DNA from: Bacteroidota bacterium
GTDB lineage: Bacteria > Bacteroidota > Bacteroidia > AKYH767-A > OLB10
Assembly (NCBI GenBank): GCA_019136655.1
Contig: JAGVTU010000001.1
Coordinates: 124,001 to 188,000 of the forward strand
Length of the DNA: 64,000 bases
Direction of reading: 5' to 3'
Shown: in pieces, positions 50,101 to 59,110 of the stretch
Position numbering within the stretch: position 1 is the first letter of the stretch
Layout: each line of letters begins with the position of its first letter
Position numbers and translations under genes: made by a program
The notes under the pieces: model-generated
Database searches by the model: none
Told to the model about the DNA's origin: nothing
What the model saw: the letters and a program-made list of their open reading frames with translations, nothing else

Positions 50101-52549
50101 TGCCTCTTGTTGCATAGTAGTCATTAATCCGTATTCCATAATACACATCCTGAGTATTGACGTTGCCTGTTATAAGTCTGTTTACGGGTCGCCCGGTTTC
50201 GTCAAATACAGTTGCATAAATTTTTGCCTGTAACAAACCTGATTGAGCATATTGTGCAGGGACAGAAAATTTAGCTGAGGCTTCTCCTTTGTCATCGGTC
50301 TTACCCTGTTCAACTTTTTTCTCAAACTGAAGATTGTTGGCTGTTGTAACAGAAAAATTATAATCAGTAAATTGTTTGGAATAAAAATTCTTACGCACCA
50401 GATTAAATTCAAACTCATAGTTGCGACCTGCAGCCGGTGGCCCAAACAAACTTGTAGCTTTGATGTGTGTGATTATGGTATCACTTACACTGTATTCCTC
50501 TTTGTTACTCGTGAGTTTTACGTCAATTCTGTCGGGCATAAACTCTTCCACATTTATTGTTCGGGAACCAAGTAACACATCATTGGCAGTATAAACATCA
50601 ATCACATAATTTCCCGTTACAGAAGAAGCAGGCAACTGAAACTCTGCAGTTGCAGCTCCTTGTTTATTCAATGTTTTTCGCAGCGATTTAAACTCATGTC
50701 CATTCGGCAACAACATTTTTATTTTCACCTGCATATCAGCAACAGGTTGCCATGAAGCATTTCTTACAATGGTATTCTGATAAATAGTTTCTCCGGGACG
50801 ATAAATATCTCTGTCGCCATATAAGTATGCCATATATCCTCCGGGAATATTCGTTCTTCCTCCTGTTTCAAATCGGCTGGTGCTTACCCGTGTATCGTTA
50901 AGAATAAGCATGTTATAATCTTTGCCGTAATGAGACGTAATCATTCCTGTTCTGAAATTTTGTGATTTGGATTTGATATTGGAAAAAGTTGCCTTACCAT
51001 CACCATCAGTAGTTGCTGAATACATCACCTGATTGTTGGTGGAAATAAATTTTACCTGCACTCCGGAAGCCGGTTCGGCAGTTTTAATAAAATTAGCGAA
51101 TACCGTTATTTCATCTTCACCTTGTTTTGCAATCAGTCCAATATCTGACAAGGCAATTACCTTAGTATCACGCAGCCAGTAATCATCAGAAGACGATACA
51201 TTAACTACGTAAATGCCTTTATAGGTGTTAATCTCATCCAACGATAAATTAAGCAGATTCACACCTTTAGATTTTGGTAGATTCTTAGTGTCGTACACTC
51301 GCTGAAAAGCCAGATCACCGAGATTTTCTATTCCATAAATGTTGTAATGCAAAGCACCCTGACTGCTTTCATTTCCTTCCTCATCATACTCATAATCATG
51401 ATAACTGTTTTGTCGCATGAAAGCAAGAATATTGTTTTCATAAAGTTTATAAATGGAAACTTTTACCTGAGGAACATTGGTAATGTTGATGGCAATATTT
51501 TTATTGCTTTTAGACGAAAGGTATAGTCCGTTGCTGTATAAAAATGAGATGGAAGGTTGCATTTCACCAAAAGGAATCACAGAAGTGAAATCATTTTCAA
51601 GTGTTCCACCAATCAACCCTCTGCAATTTTTAAGAAGTGTAAAACGATAACTCTGTCCCGGGTCGAAGGATGCTTTTACAAGAAAACCATCCAGTGTTGA
51701 TTCAGTCGTAAAATTCAGTTTAGGTTCAAGTTGAATAAAGGAGTTGAGGTCTTTCATATCCACAGCCTGATTGGTATAAACATGAATGACAGGTTGAGTT
51801 CCATCATATTCTCCTGTTGTATTAAATATCGTCAGTTTGTCGGGCAGAGGAATTTGCGTGCTTCTTTTCAGCAATTCAGTGGTTTTGTAGCTGCTGCCAA
51901 CACAGGGAAGCCCTTTTTCAATTTGCACTTCAAGATTTACATTTTTCAGTTGTTGCCAGTCGGTAACACTTACTGCCAAAACCACATCAGAAGTAGCTTC
52001 GTTGCTTTGTAATGTAAATGGTACCTGTTTGCCATCGAGAAAAATTTTTGTGAGTGATTGCAATTGCACAGGATTGGTTGAGTAGTTAAAGTTGAGTGTT
52101 GCAAGCAAACCTACTGCATTGTCTGTTGTATTGACAGTCCAGTGTGCAAGTAAATCGGTTAATGCAAGATAAGGAGTGTGAAAACTGAACTGCTGCAATC
52201 CGTCAAGCGTTAGGGCAGGAGTGTTTTGAAGAATTTTTGATGTGACATCAGCTTTATAATCGGTAGCAGGAGCAAATCCTGTTTCGGGCGAAAACAACAA
52301 CTCACGTTTTGTATTCCATTTAAAAAGACCTCTTACTGCGGGAGTAAAAGAAAAATAGGACGTACTGTCCCAGCGGTTGAGTACACTGTCATTCACCAAG
52401 TCCTTGTCGAAGGTGAAAACTAAATTCTGTTTCAGTTCAATTTCTTTATCAAAATTTTTATTTACTACAGAAACGGTGTTTTGATTGGTACAGGAACTTA
52501 AAAGCAGAACAGCTACTGCTGCCAGGCAGATATACTTCAACGGGTACAT
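47141..52549 (-). CDS. Bacterial alpha-2-macroglobulin (YfhM-like) lipoprotein
   Basis: An 1802-residue lipoprotein: signal peptide with lipobox VLLLSSC, then macroglobulin-like beta domains, the YGDRDIYRPGETIYQNTIVR start of the MG block, the A2M domain with FSGDLRVMACVWSNNRFGSA, and a thioester motif G-C1342-L-E-Q in DYPHGCLEQTVSIAFPQ. The C-terminal thioester-containing alpha/alpha fold and receptor-like domain (VTDMIPSGFEIENPRI) complete it. Such proteins trap attacking proteases in the periplasm. An intact thioester shows it belongs to the trapping type. Its stop overlaps the pbpC start. Confidence 0.96.
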   Translation of the reverse strand: MYPLKYICLAAVAVLLLSSCTNQNTVSVVNKNFDKEIELKQNLVFTFDKDLVNDSVLNRWDSTSYFSFTPAVRGLFKWNTKRELLFSPETGFAPATDYKADVTSKILQNTPALTLDGLQQFSFHTPYLALTDLLAHWTVNTTDNAVGLLATLNFNYSTNPVQLQSLTKIFLDGKQVPFTLQSNEATSDVVLAVSVTDWQQLKNVNLEVQIEKGLPCVGSSYKTTELLKRSTQIPLPDKLTIFNTTGEYDGTQPVIHVYTNQAVDMKDLNSFIQLEPKLNFTTESTLDGFLVKASFDPGQSYRFTLLKNCRGLIGGTLENDFTSVIPFGEMQPSISFLYSNGLYLSSKSNKNIAINITNVPQVKVSIYKLYENNILAFMRQNSYHDYEYDEEGNESSQGALHYNIYGIENLGDLAFQRVYDTKNLPKSKGVNLLNLSLDEINTYKGIYVVNVSSSDDYWLRDTKVIALSDIGLIAKQGEDEITVFANFIKTAEPASGVQVKFISTNNQVMYSATTDGDGKATFSNIKSKSQNFRTGMITSHYGKDYNMLILNDTRVSTSRFETGGRTNIPGGYMAYLYGDRDIYRPGETIYQNTIVRNASWQPVADMQVKIKMLLPNGHEFKSLRKTLNKQGAATAEFQLPASSVTGNYVIDVYTANDVLLGSRTINVEEFMPDRIDVKLTSNKEEYSVSDTIITHIKATSLFGPPAAGRNYEFEFNLVRKNFYSKQFTDYNFSVTTANNLQFEKKVEQGKTDDKGEASAKFSVPAQYAQSGLLQAKIYATVFDETGRPVNRLITGNVNTQDVYYGIRINDYYATRGSNMTVDLAACNKNGNGINAEAFVEVVNNDWYNVVEKTDNGNYRYVSQKREVVVLSKKMSISAQGSKLNFIPSNSGEYEVRVSRNKGENYSASSFWAYGYGYTSNSSFNINTEGQVTIQADKDTFLPGEKANILFKTPFQGKLLVTVESDKLLHYYYINTDKRSAMLSLPIEESYLPNVYVTATLFRPLDDGSMPLTVAHGFMPLMVSKPDLKIPVTIECADKSRSKTKQSIKIKTPVRGDVEVTIAVVDEGILALKNQKTPDPYGYFYQKQALQVNSYDMYAKLLPDLQMKSSLTGGDGYDLSRRINPLTNKRVQLVALWSGILKTNAAGEAYYNIDIPQFSGDLRVMACVWSNNRFGSADKHIKVADPVVISPSIPRFLSPGDTLQMPVTFTNSTNAPLKCNTACSVTGNLKLLNAANLQTTIAAGTEFVANWTLVAGSTIGNADIIISAKSGIDNFTDKTNITIRPPSSLVKETSSGELSGTKSLTIASDFIPSSAAMKLVVSNSPLVQFSDELSYLLDYPHGCLEQTVSIAFPQIYYGDLAKTITTKTNFTYDAHSNVQEAIRKIESMQIYNGSLTYWPGSVIENWWSTAYALHFLTEADKAGYDVNNNTVNKIFEYLKQKVKLREVETVYELNKDNVIIKNTRAKREIIYSLYLLALNGKQDLSSMNYYKSNHTLLTADSRYMLACAYQAIGDTKSSIALMPEKFGDEKSIRSTNGNFHSYIRDYALSLNCLLETDAGNPQIPQMARTLSQIIQKEKWMSTQERAFSFLALGKFVNKNVSKNVKGTLFSGGKQIAEFSGKDLILKDKNLVGKTLEIKTQGEGKLYWFLEVSGIKENTPVKEEDSKIMVRKSFFNRFGQPLLNTFKQGELIVVQIALTSQGGMEADNIVVTDMIPSGFEIENPRITDEREMTWIKNQQTPDYFDIRDDRINLYTSSGKTTRYYYYTVRAVSTGSFIMGPVSADAMYNGEIHSYSGAGRVHIIK

Positions 52550-52696
52550 ATCGTTTTAATTTGAGAATGATTTGGAATTGCTAAAGATAACGGTTTCTGT
52601 TTTATAATAGTATTAACAAAAAGCAACTGCCGGAAAATAGAATGGAGAATTAAAAACCGTAGTCAGTTGCAGCATGGGAGTATGCCGGCAAGATCT

Positions 52697-52730
52697 ATAA
52701 AAAAACAACCAACAACCGGAGAGGGTTGTC
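52697..52730 (-). terminator. Probable terminator of the DUF4175-rsbW operon
   Basis: ACAACC (52714-52719 region) and GGTTGT (52724-52729) form a short stem on the minus strand, followed after three bases by TTGTTTTTTT. The stretch 52550-52696 has no gene and probably holds the promoter of the alpha-2-macroglobulin gene. Confidence 0.5.
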
Positions 52731-52759
52731 TTAAAGGAATAAAAGGAAAAAAACCAGGT

Positions 52760-53179
52760 TTACTCTACGTGTCCCGTTTTGAAAAACAATTCTACCGTTG
52801 CACCATTGTTGGAGAAAATTACCTGGTCGGCAAGATGTTTCATCAGAAATACGCCACGTCCTGTAGGTTTTTCAATATTTTCAGGAGCAGTAGGGTCGGG
52901 GAGGTTGTAATAATCAAAACCACTGCCCTGGTCAGTAACCACAAATGATATGGTATCACCTTCCAGTTCGTAAGCAACATTTACCTTTTGGTTAGGGTTG
53001 TATTTATTTCCATGCTGAATGGCATTATTTACAGCTTCGGTCACGGCAACTAAAATATTTCCATAGGCATCCTCATGTATGTTATGGTCGCTGCGTAAAT
53101 TATCTATCAAGCGCTCTATGATGCTGATGCTTTCCGGTTTAGAGTCTATCACTAAAGACTGGATGTTTTTTGTTGTCAT
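52760..53179 (-). CDS. RsbW-like anti-sigma regulatory factor (serine kinase, HATPase_c_2)
   Basis: A 139-residue GHKL-fold ATPase of the RsbW/SpoIIAB type. The N-box is VAVTEAVNNAIQHGNKYNPN, and the ATP-lid motifs are FVVTDQGSGFDYYNLPDPT and GRGVFLMKHLADQV. Relatives bind a sigma factor and phosphorylate an anti-anti-sigma protein; in Bacteroidota, which lack sigma-B, the partners are unclear. It follows the DUF4175 gene by 6 nt. Confidence 0.92.
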   Translation of the reverse strand: MTTKNIQSLVIDSKPESISIIERLIDNLRSDHNIHEDAYGNILVAVTEAVNNAIQHGNKYNPNQKVNVAYELEGDTISFVVTDQGSGFDYYNLPDPTAPENIEKPTGRGVFLMKHLADQVIFSNNGATVELFFKTGHVE

Positions 53180-53185
53180 TATTCC

Positions 53186-56100
53186 TTAATATTGGAGTCC
53201 CTGAAAATAATTATTTACTAAATTTTTATAAAATGTATTTAACCCCGGAGGTACAGTATTGAGTAACTCCGTTTGTTTTTCTTTTAGCTTTTTATACTCC
53301 TCAAAAGCGGCAGGGTTTCGCAAAAATTGCTCTTTTGCTTGCTCGGCCTTACGGGTCTGATCCTGCTCTCTTTCGCGCTGGGCATTTTCGGCTTCGAGCA
53401 ATCGTGTAAGTATTTCCTGCTGTCGTTTAAGCGTTTCTTCCGTGATGCGTTTGTTGACAATATCGCGCTCATTTTGCTCCATCTGATTGGCTAATTGTCC
53501 GAGATTGCCAAGGCTGTTTTTACCGTCCTTGTTTTCCTGCTGATTGAGTTCGTTCAGTCCGTTGCGTATAGCTTCCTGTTGTGCTGCCATCCTTGCAAGT
53601 TCTTCGCTCATTCCTTTGTCGCCCTTACCTCCGTTTTTCTTCATTCCTTCCAGTTTTCCTTTCATATTTTTCATCTGCTCGGTAAGTTGTTGCTGCATCA
53701 TTTTCAGTTTTTCTGCCGAAGGTCCGGGTTTGCCTTTGCCGGGTTTTTTGCATGAGCCGTTGCCTTGTTTTTGCTGCTGCTGTTGCTGTTGCATTTGCTC
53801 CAGAGCTTCACTTAACAGAAGTGCGAGGTTGTTGGCTGATGTCATAACGTACTGTTGTGAACTGCGTGCTACAGGTACTTGTCTTTCCTGCAAAAATGCA
53901 ATAGATTTTTGAATATTCGACTCAATAGCCGAAATTTCTGTGTTTACTGTATGTTGTATCTGAACCACACGTTTGCTCAGAGCAAACAGCGAATCTTCAA
54001 TGATTTTGAAATCATCCTGCAGTTTTTTCTGCTGCTGGCCGGATTTTATATAGGAAGGGTTGTTCACATCCACTGTCCGTAAATCTTCCATCAGAGCTTC
54101 CTGATCAAATGAAAAACGCAACAGGTTTTCAAGCAGATACCGCAATGAAGCCATGTCTTCCTCAGCCTGTTCCTGCTCGCTCTGCGCCATCTGTTGTTTC
54201 ATTTTGTTAGACATACTCTGCATTTTTTCAGAAGCCTTTTTTTGAGATTCAGAAGCTTTTGATTTGTTGTTTTGATTTAACTCCTGCTCACTTTGCTGCA
54301 TGTCCTGTTCAATATCTTTCTGTTCCTGCTCGGTATTGGCAAGTTCCTGCGGGAATTCCATCTCCTGATTTTTCTTTTCAAGTTCGGCAATATCTTTCTT
54401 TAGTTCTTCAAACTGTTTGTTCAGCTCATTCTGTTTTTCTTTCAGTTTCTGACTGTCTGCATTTTTTTCCTTGCTCTTATCCGAAAGTTTTTTCTGATCC
54501 TCTGCCAGTTTATCGAGGTTGGTGATGGCATCCTGCAGTTTTTGTTCCAGTTCCAGTTGTTTGAACAGTTCCAGGGTTCTGTCCATTTGTTTCTCCAAAT
54601 CTTTGTTCGACATTTTCATCTTGTCGAGCATGTCCTGCACTTTTTGTTTGTCGAGTTGTGCCATCATCTGTTCCAACTGACGCATCAACTCTTTCAGTTC
54701 AGGGTTTTGCAATTTGTCAAACAATTCCTGAATCTGCTGTTGCTTTTCGGCCAACTGACTTTCATTGTTTTTATATTCATTCTGACGAGCCAGATTCTGT
54801 TGTTGGTCGTTTTTAATCTGATTCAGCTTTTCGTCTAATTCTTTTTGTTGACGCAACAGTTCTTCAACACGCTTTTTATCTTCGTAATCAGGATTTTTTT
54901 TGTCTAAAAGTTTTCGCGCTGCTTCTGCAATCTGCTTCTGAATTTTCTGTGCCTGCTTCAGACTTTCCTGCAAATCTTTCTTTACGTTTTCATTGGTTTT
55001 CTCGGTGTTTTCAGCTAATTCTTTCAGCGTTGGTGCTTTGAATATTTGTGTTTGCGAACGGGCAGACTTAGGTCCACTCACACCATCATTATCCCACACT
55101 TCAAAATAATATTCTAACTGATCGCCCGGTGTTACGCCCAAAGTAGAAGCATCCCAATAGTGAAAGAATTCATTCTGTGTTGTATTTTTATTGATGCTAA
55201 TCAACTCACTCATCAGTTTGTCGGAGCGCGAAGTGGTGTCATTGCTGCTTTTCAGAAAATGGTAATGAAATGCCAGTTTTGAAAAACCATAATCATCTTT
55301 TATCAGCCCTCTGAAAAATAAACGCTGAGTGGAAAGAGAGTCTTTTTGCTCTTCAACACTGATGGTAGGATATTGGTCGGGAATAACATTGATGCTGTAA
55401 CTCAACGTATCCTTATTGGCAAGAAAATCGTTGGCTGTTGCAATGCTGTAAGTAGCACTGTGCAACATTCGTTTCGAAAACTGATAGCTTCCACCTTCTT
55501 CAGCAGTTGCAGGATATACACTGTCATTCATGGTTACTGAAAATTTGTTGGTGTTTTCAGTTTTAAAATTCCATTTAAGATAGGTGCCTGCCGGTATCTG
55601 AAGGTCACCGGTATTTTTCAGTGTTTCGTTTTTGCGTCCCAAATAAGCCGGATAATTTATTTCAACGTTAAAATTCAATACTGTAGGGTTGGGAACAGCT
55701 TTCAGTTCAAAGTTGTCGGAGTAAAAACCATCAGCAAAAAACTGAAATGGTGTATTTTTTATGACATGATGAAATGTGTAGGTGAAGGATTGTTTGTCTT
55801 CTTTATCCATCTTAAACTGGCGGTTGCCTGTTTTCAGATATACCTGATCGGGCAATTCGGCACCACTGACTTTTAGTGTAAGCGTAAAATCATTTTGTTG
55901 TATTACAGTCAGCTCTTTATTCTTAATCTCAAAAACAAATGGCGCAGGTTTATGATAGGTTTCGTTGTAATGTACCAGTCGTGTTGTGCCGTCTTTAATA
56001 ACATTGGGTGCGGCAAAAAGTATAAACACCAAAACTCCCAGCGGAAGCAATGCATAAGGAAGATACTTTTTGTTTTTGCTTAGGTCAATTGCTCCTGAAA

Positions 56101-56527
56101 AAGGAACTGGATTCAGGTCTTTTATCTTCTGTTCGATACCTGCTCTCAGTAATTCGCTGTCGTGTTGCTGAAGCTGTTCATTGAGTTGAAGCGTATTGAG
56201 GAGTTTGTCTTTTACCTCTGAAAAATGATTACCGATAATGGCAGAGGCTTGCTGATAGGATATCACTTTGCCCAGGTGCAGCATTTTAAGCAATGGAATT
56301 ATTACCAACTTGACAAGAACTGCAATAACCACTGCCAGATAGAGATAGAAAAATACCGCCCGCATTACAGGACTCATCCAGGCAAAGTGTTCTGCAATGG
56401 TTATAAACAAAAAGAAGGCAACAGAAATTCCTGTAGCATAAATACACCCTTTGATTACCTGATTGCGGTAATACTTGCGGATGAACTCATCCAGTTTTTG
56501 AATCAGTATGAAATAGTTACCTGACAT
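53186..56527 (-). CDS. DUF4175 giant membrane/coiled-coil protein
   Basis: An 1113-residue protein. Two or three helices at the N-terminus (FFLFITIAEHF, AVFFYLYLAVVIAVLVKLVI, LPYALLPLGVLVFILFAAPN) are followed by beta-rich extracytoplasmic segments, and from about 510 to 1090 by a very long Gln/Glu/Lys-rich coiled coil (ELAENTEKTNENVKKDLQES and QQKELDEKLNQIKNDQQQNL), with a poly-Gln tract near 890. This matches the DUF4175 family, common in Bacteroidota. The function is unknown. An RsbW-like kinase follows at 6 nt and is likely functionally linked. Confidence 0.9.
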   Translation of the reverse strand: MSGNYFILIQKLDEFIRKYYRNQVIKGCIYATGISVAFFLFITIAEHFAWMSPVMRAVFFYLYLAVVIAVLVKLVIIPLLKMLHLGKVISYQQASAIIGNHFSEVKDKLLNTLQLNEQLQQHDSELLRAGIEQKIKDLNPVPFSGAIDLSKNKKYLPYALLPLGVLVFILFAAPNVIKDGTTRLVHYNETYHKPAPFVFEIKNKELTVIQQNDFTLTLKVSGAELPDQVYLKTGNRQFKMDKEDKQSFTYTFHHVIKNTPFQFFADGFYSDNFELKAVPNPTVLNFNVEINYPAYLGRKNETLKNTGDLQIPAGTYLKWNFKTENTNKFSVTMNDSVYPATAEEGGSYQFSKRMLHSATYSIATANDFLANKDTLSYSINVIPDQYPTISVEEQKDSLSTQRLFFRGLIKDDYGFSKLAFHYHFLKSSNDTTSRSDKLMSELISINKNTTQNEFFHYWDASTLGVTPGDQLEYYFEVWDNDGVSGPKSARSQTQIFKAPTLKELAENTEKTNENVKKDLQESLKQAQKIQKQIAEAARKLLDKKNPDYEDKKRVEELLRQQKELDEKLNQIKNDQQQNLARQNEYKNNESQLAEKQQQIQELFDKLQNPELKELMRQLEQMMAQLDKQKVQDMLDKMKMSNKDLEKQMDRTLELFKQLELEQKLQDAITNLDKLAEDQKKLSDKSKEKNADSQKLKEKQNELNKQFEELKKDIAELEKKNQEMEFPQELANTEQEQKDIEQDMQQSEQELNQNNKSKASESQKKASEKMQSMSNKMKQQMAQSEQEQAEEDMASLRYLLENLLRFSFDQEALMEDLRTVDVNNPSYIKSGQQQKKLQDDFKIIEDSLFALSKRVVQIQHTVNTEISAIESNIQKSIAFLQERQVPVARSSQQYVMTSANNLALLLSEALEQMQQQQQQQKQGNGSCKKPGKGKPGPSAEKLKMMQQQLTEQMKNMKGKLEGMKKNGGKGDKGMSEELARMAAQQEAIRNGLNELNQQENKDGKNSLGNLGQLANQMEQNERDIVNKRITEETLKRQQEILTRLLEAENAQREREQDQTRKAEQAKEQFLRNPAAFEEYKKLKEKQTELLNTVPPGLNTFYKNLVNNYFQGLQY

Positions 56528-56701
56528 CTCCTCCCTTTGTTATCACTAACGCTGAAAACAGCACATTAGTTATAAGCAAATATACAATAATGATAAGCCC
56601 TAAAATTACTGAAAAATGATGACTTATAACATTGCTTCCAATAAAAATTCCATGAAGAAACCAACAGAATTTTATCAGTCAAAAAGTAAGGTAATGAAAT
56701 A

Positions 56702-58039
56702 TTAAAGCAATTTAAAATTCTCTAAAAACTTGGTGGTGTAATTTCCTTTTCGGAAGTCTTCGTTTTTCATCAATTGAGTATGAAATGGAATGGTGGTTTT
56801 TACACCTTCAATCACATATTCACTTAATGCACGTTCCATGGTATTGATTGCCTCTTCGCGCGTCTGCGCTATGGTGATTAGTTTAGAAATCATGCTGTCG
56901 TAATTTGACGGAATGGTATAGCCGGCATACACATGAGAGTCAACACGCACACCATGTCCGCCCGGTACGTGCAGGTTGGTAATTCTTCCAGGTGAAGGCC
57001 TGAAATTATTATAAGGGTCTTCAGCATTGATACGACACTCGATGGCATGCATTGCAGGGAAATAATTCTTACCCGAAATAGGGTCGCCTGACGCAATTTT
57101 TATCTGCTCTTTTATAAGGTCGTAATTAATTACTTCTTCTGTAATGGGATGTTCCACCTGAATACGGGTATTCATTTCCATGAAATAAAAATTCCTGTGT
57201 TTGTCCACCAGAAATTCTACCGTTCCCACACCTTCATATTTCACAGCGAGGGCAGCTTTTATAGCGGCTTCGCCCATTTTTTCGCGAAGGTCTTTTGTCA
57301 TAAATGGTGATGGCGTTTCCTCCAATAATTTCTGATGTCGCCTTTGAATAGAGCAATCTCTCTCTGAAAGATGGCATGCCTTGCCATACTGGTCGCCTGC
57401 AATCTGAATTTCAATATGACGGGGTTCTTCAATAAATTTTTCAAGATACATACCATCATTGCCAAAAGCAGCACCGGCTTCCTGACGGGCAACATTCCAT
57501 TCTTCTTCAAAATCTTCGGGTTTCCACACAATGCGCATTCCGCGACCACCACCTCCGGCAGTTGCTTTCAGAATAACTGGATATTTAATTTTTTCGGCAA
57601 CACTCAGCCCTTCCTCTACACTACTTAGTAAACCTTCAGAGCCGGGAATGGTGGGAACACCTGCAAGTTTCATGGTGTTTTTAGCATTGCTTTTATCGCC
57701 CATGCCGTCAATTTGCTCAGGAGTGGCTCCAATAAATTTGATTTTATTTTTTGCACATATTGCGCTGAACTTGGAGTTTTCAGAGAGAAAACCATATCCC
57801 GGATGTATGGCATCAGAATTGGTAATTTCAGCAGCAGCAATGATGTTAGGAATATTCAGATAGGAACCTTTACTTGGAGGAGGGCCTATACACACTGCTT
57901 CATCAGCAAAACGTACGTGCAGACTTTCGCGGTCGGCAGTAGAATAAACAGCTACCGTTTTGATGCCCATTTCCTTGCATGTGCGAATGATTCGCAGAGC
58001 TATTTCACCACGGTTGGCAATAAGTATTTTCTTGAACAT
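56702..58039 (-). CDS. accC: Acetyl-CoA carboxylase, biotin carboxylase subunit
   Basis: A 445-residue ATP-grasp biotin carboxylase, first subunit of acetyl-CoA carboxylase. N-terminal [20 protein letters not shown], the ATP loop [40 protein letters not shown] (with the CS-x-QRRHQK site next to it) and the catalytic [16 protein letters not shown] are all present, and the C-terminal domain is normal. It lies 67 nt after accB. The carboxyltransferase subunits are not in this window. Confidence 0.98.
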   Translation of the reverse strand: MFKKILIANRGEIALRIIRTCKEMGIKTVAVYSTADRESLHVRFADEAVCIGPPPSKGSYLNIPNIIAAAEITNSDAIHPGYGFLSENSKFSAICAKNKIKFIGATPEQIDGMGDKSNAKNTMKLAGVPTIPGSEGLLSSVEEGLSVAEKIKYPVILKATAGGGGRGMRIVWKPEDFEEEWNVARQEAGAAFGNDGMYLEKFIEEPRHIEIQIAGDQYGKACHLSERDCSIQRRHQKLLEETPSPFMTKDLREKMGEAAIKAALAVKYEGVGTVEFLVDKHRNFYFMEMNTRIQVEHPITEEVINYDLIKEQIKIASGDPISGKNYFPAMHAIECRINAEDPYNNFRPSPGRITNLHVPGGHGVRVDSHVYAGYTIPSNYDSMISKLITIAQTREEAINTMERALSEYVIEGVKTTIPFHTQLMKNEDFRKGNYTTKFLENFKLL

Positions 58040-58106
58040 ATTCTTCTATAAATAAATATTCGAATATCCGTTTAACGGAAAAAAATCCTGAAAAAACGAA
58101 AACAGA

Positions 58107-58595
58107 TTAAGCGGGGTCAATTAAAAATAATGGCTGATCGTACTCTACCGGTGTGGAGTGTTCTACCAATACTTTCACCACTTTTCCTTTGATATCGCTT
58201 TCAATTTCATTGAAGAGTTTCATTGCTTCAATGATGCAGATCACCTGACCTTCTTTTATTTCATCACCTACATTCACAAAATTGGGTTTGTCAGGAGTAG
58301 GGGTGCGATAAAATGTGCCTATCATTGGCGACTTAATGGTTTTATATCTTGCTTCATCACCTTTTGGAGCTTCTTTGGCCGGAGTTGGTGCCGGTGCCGG
58401 TGCTGCAGCTACAGCAGCGGGTGCAGGAGCCGGAGCCACTGCCACAGGTGCAGCCAAAGGAGCTGCTATATGTACCATTTGTTCGCGGTGAGGATTTTTA
58501 ATGGTGATTTTAAAATCCTTTTGTTCGAGGTGAACTTCACTCACACCTGCCTTTGCTACAAACTTTATAAGTTCTTCAATTTCTTTCTTGTTCAT
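58107..58595 (-). CDS. accB: Acetyl-CoA carboxylase, biotin carboxyl carrier protein
   Basis: A 162-residue BCCP. The N-terminal helix (KKEIEELIKFVAKAGVSEVH) and EQKDFKITI are typical; a mobile Ala/Pro linker follows (residues about 45-80), then the biotinyl domain with GTFYRTPTPDKPNFVNVGDE and the biotin lysine in CIIEAMKLFNEIESDIKGKV. It is the first gene of the accBC operon; a TACTTTTG -7 element lies at 58679-58686. Confidence 0.97.
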   Translation of the reverse strand: MNKKEIEELIKFVAKAGVSEVHLEQKDFKITIKNPHREQMVHIAAPLAAPVAVAPAPAPAAVAAAPAPAPTPAKEAPKGDEARYKTIKSPMIGTFYRTPTPDKPNFVNVGDEIKEGQVICIIEAMKLFNEIESDIKGKVVKVLVEHSTPVEYDQPLFLIDPA

Positions 58596-58678
58596 ATTTC
58601 TTCTTTTAATTAACCTTCTTTCATTACTACCTTAACAAGTATTGCTTTTTTAAGTTAAGGATTCATAAAGGAAGGTTT

Positions 58679-58686
58679 CAAAAGTA
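58679..58686 (-). promoter_or_regulatory. -7 element of accBC
   Basis: TACTTTTG on the minus strand matches TAnnTTTG; it implies a leader of about 75 nt before accB. Confidence 0.5.
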
Positions 58687-58890
58687 GAAACTTTTTTAAT
58701 AATGAAAAAAAATAAGGCTAAAGGGTTGAAATAAAAGATATTTAGATTAATATTGGGTTCTAAATGGAGTTTAAGATTAAAAATTTGAATTCGTTTGGAG
58801 AATTTATCTTCTTAATAGTATCATAATAATATTTAATAATTCTTTTTAAAATAAAAACTATGACATAATAAAAGTAAATAAATAAAAAAA

Positions 58891-59044
58891 TTGCGTTAGC
58901 GATTTCTTGGTTTCTAAATCCGCGAAATTTTATTACAGTCAAGAATGAGCACAACGTCTGCGATTAGCGCGGGCTTGGCTTATTTGACTGTGGGTGCTTC
59001 GCGGTACCTCAACTCTGATAACTAAGTACCGCGCGATTTTTTTT
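58891..59044 (+). ncRNA. Candidate structured RNA ending in an intrinsic terminator
   Basis: ACAGTCAA (58935-58942) plus ATGAGC (58945-58950) pair with GCTTAT (58978-58983) plus TTGACTGT (58984-58991), a 14-bp stem with one two-base bulge. It is followed by CGCGGTAC (59000-59007) paired perfectly with GTACCGCG (59026-59033) and eight T at 59037-59044. No ORF explains this. It could be a small RNA or a leader/attenuator of the giant gene that starts at 59111. No promoter was identified. The rest of 58687-58890 is AT-rich and shows nothing. Confidence 0.45.
59000..59044 (+). terminator. Strong plus-strand intrinsic terminator
   Basis: A perfect 8-bp GC-rich stem (CGCGGTAC/GTACCGCG) with an 18-nt loop and an eight-T tail. 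There is no annotated plus-strand gene upstream; the nearest gene, accB, is on the other strand. Confidence 0.75.
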
Positions 59045-59110
59045 ATCCCACCACCTACAAATCACAATAAAATATTATAATTTAGTATCACCTTTCAAAA
59101 ACCAAACACA

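Noticed and set aside
53495-53912. Frames opposite the DUF4175 coiled coil, with a run of Cys
   Set aside because: The Cys run is the antisense reading of the poly-Gln CAG/CAA tract.
58158-58613. 151-codon frame antisense to accB
   Set aside because: Opposite a conserved biotin carrier gene; low-complexity Cys/Arg/Ser-rich peptide from the Ala/Pro linker.
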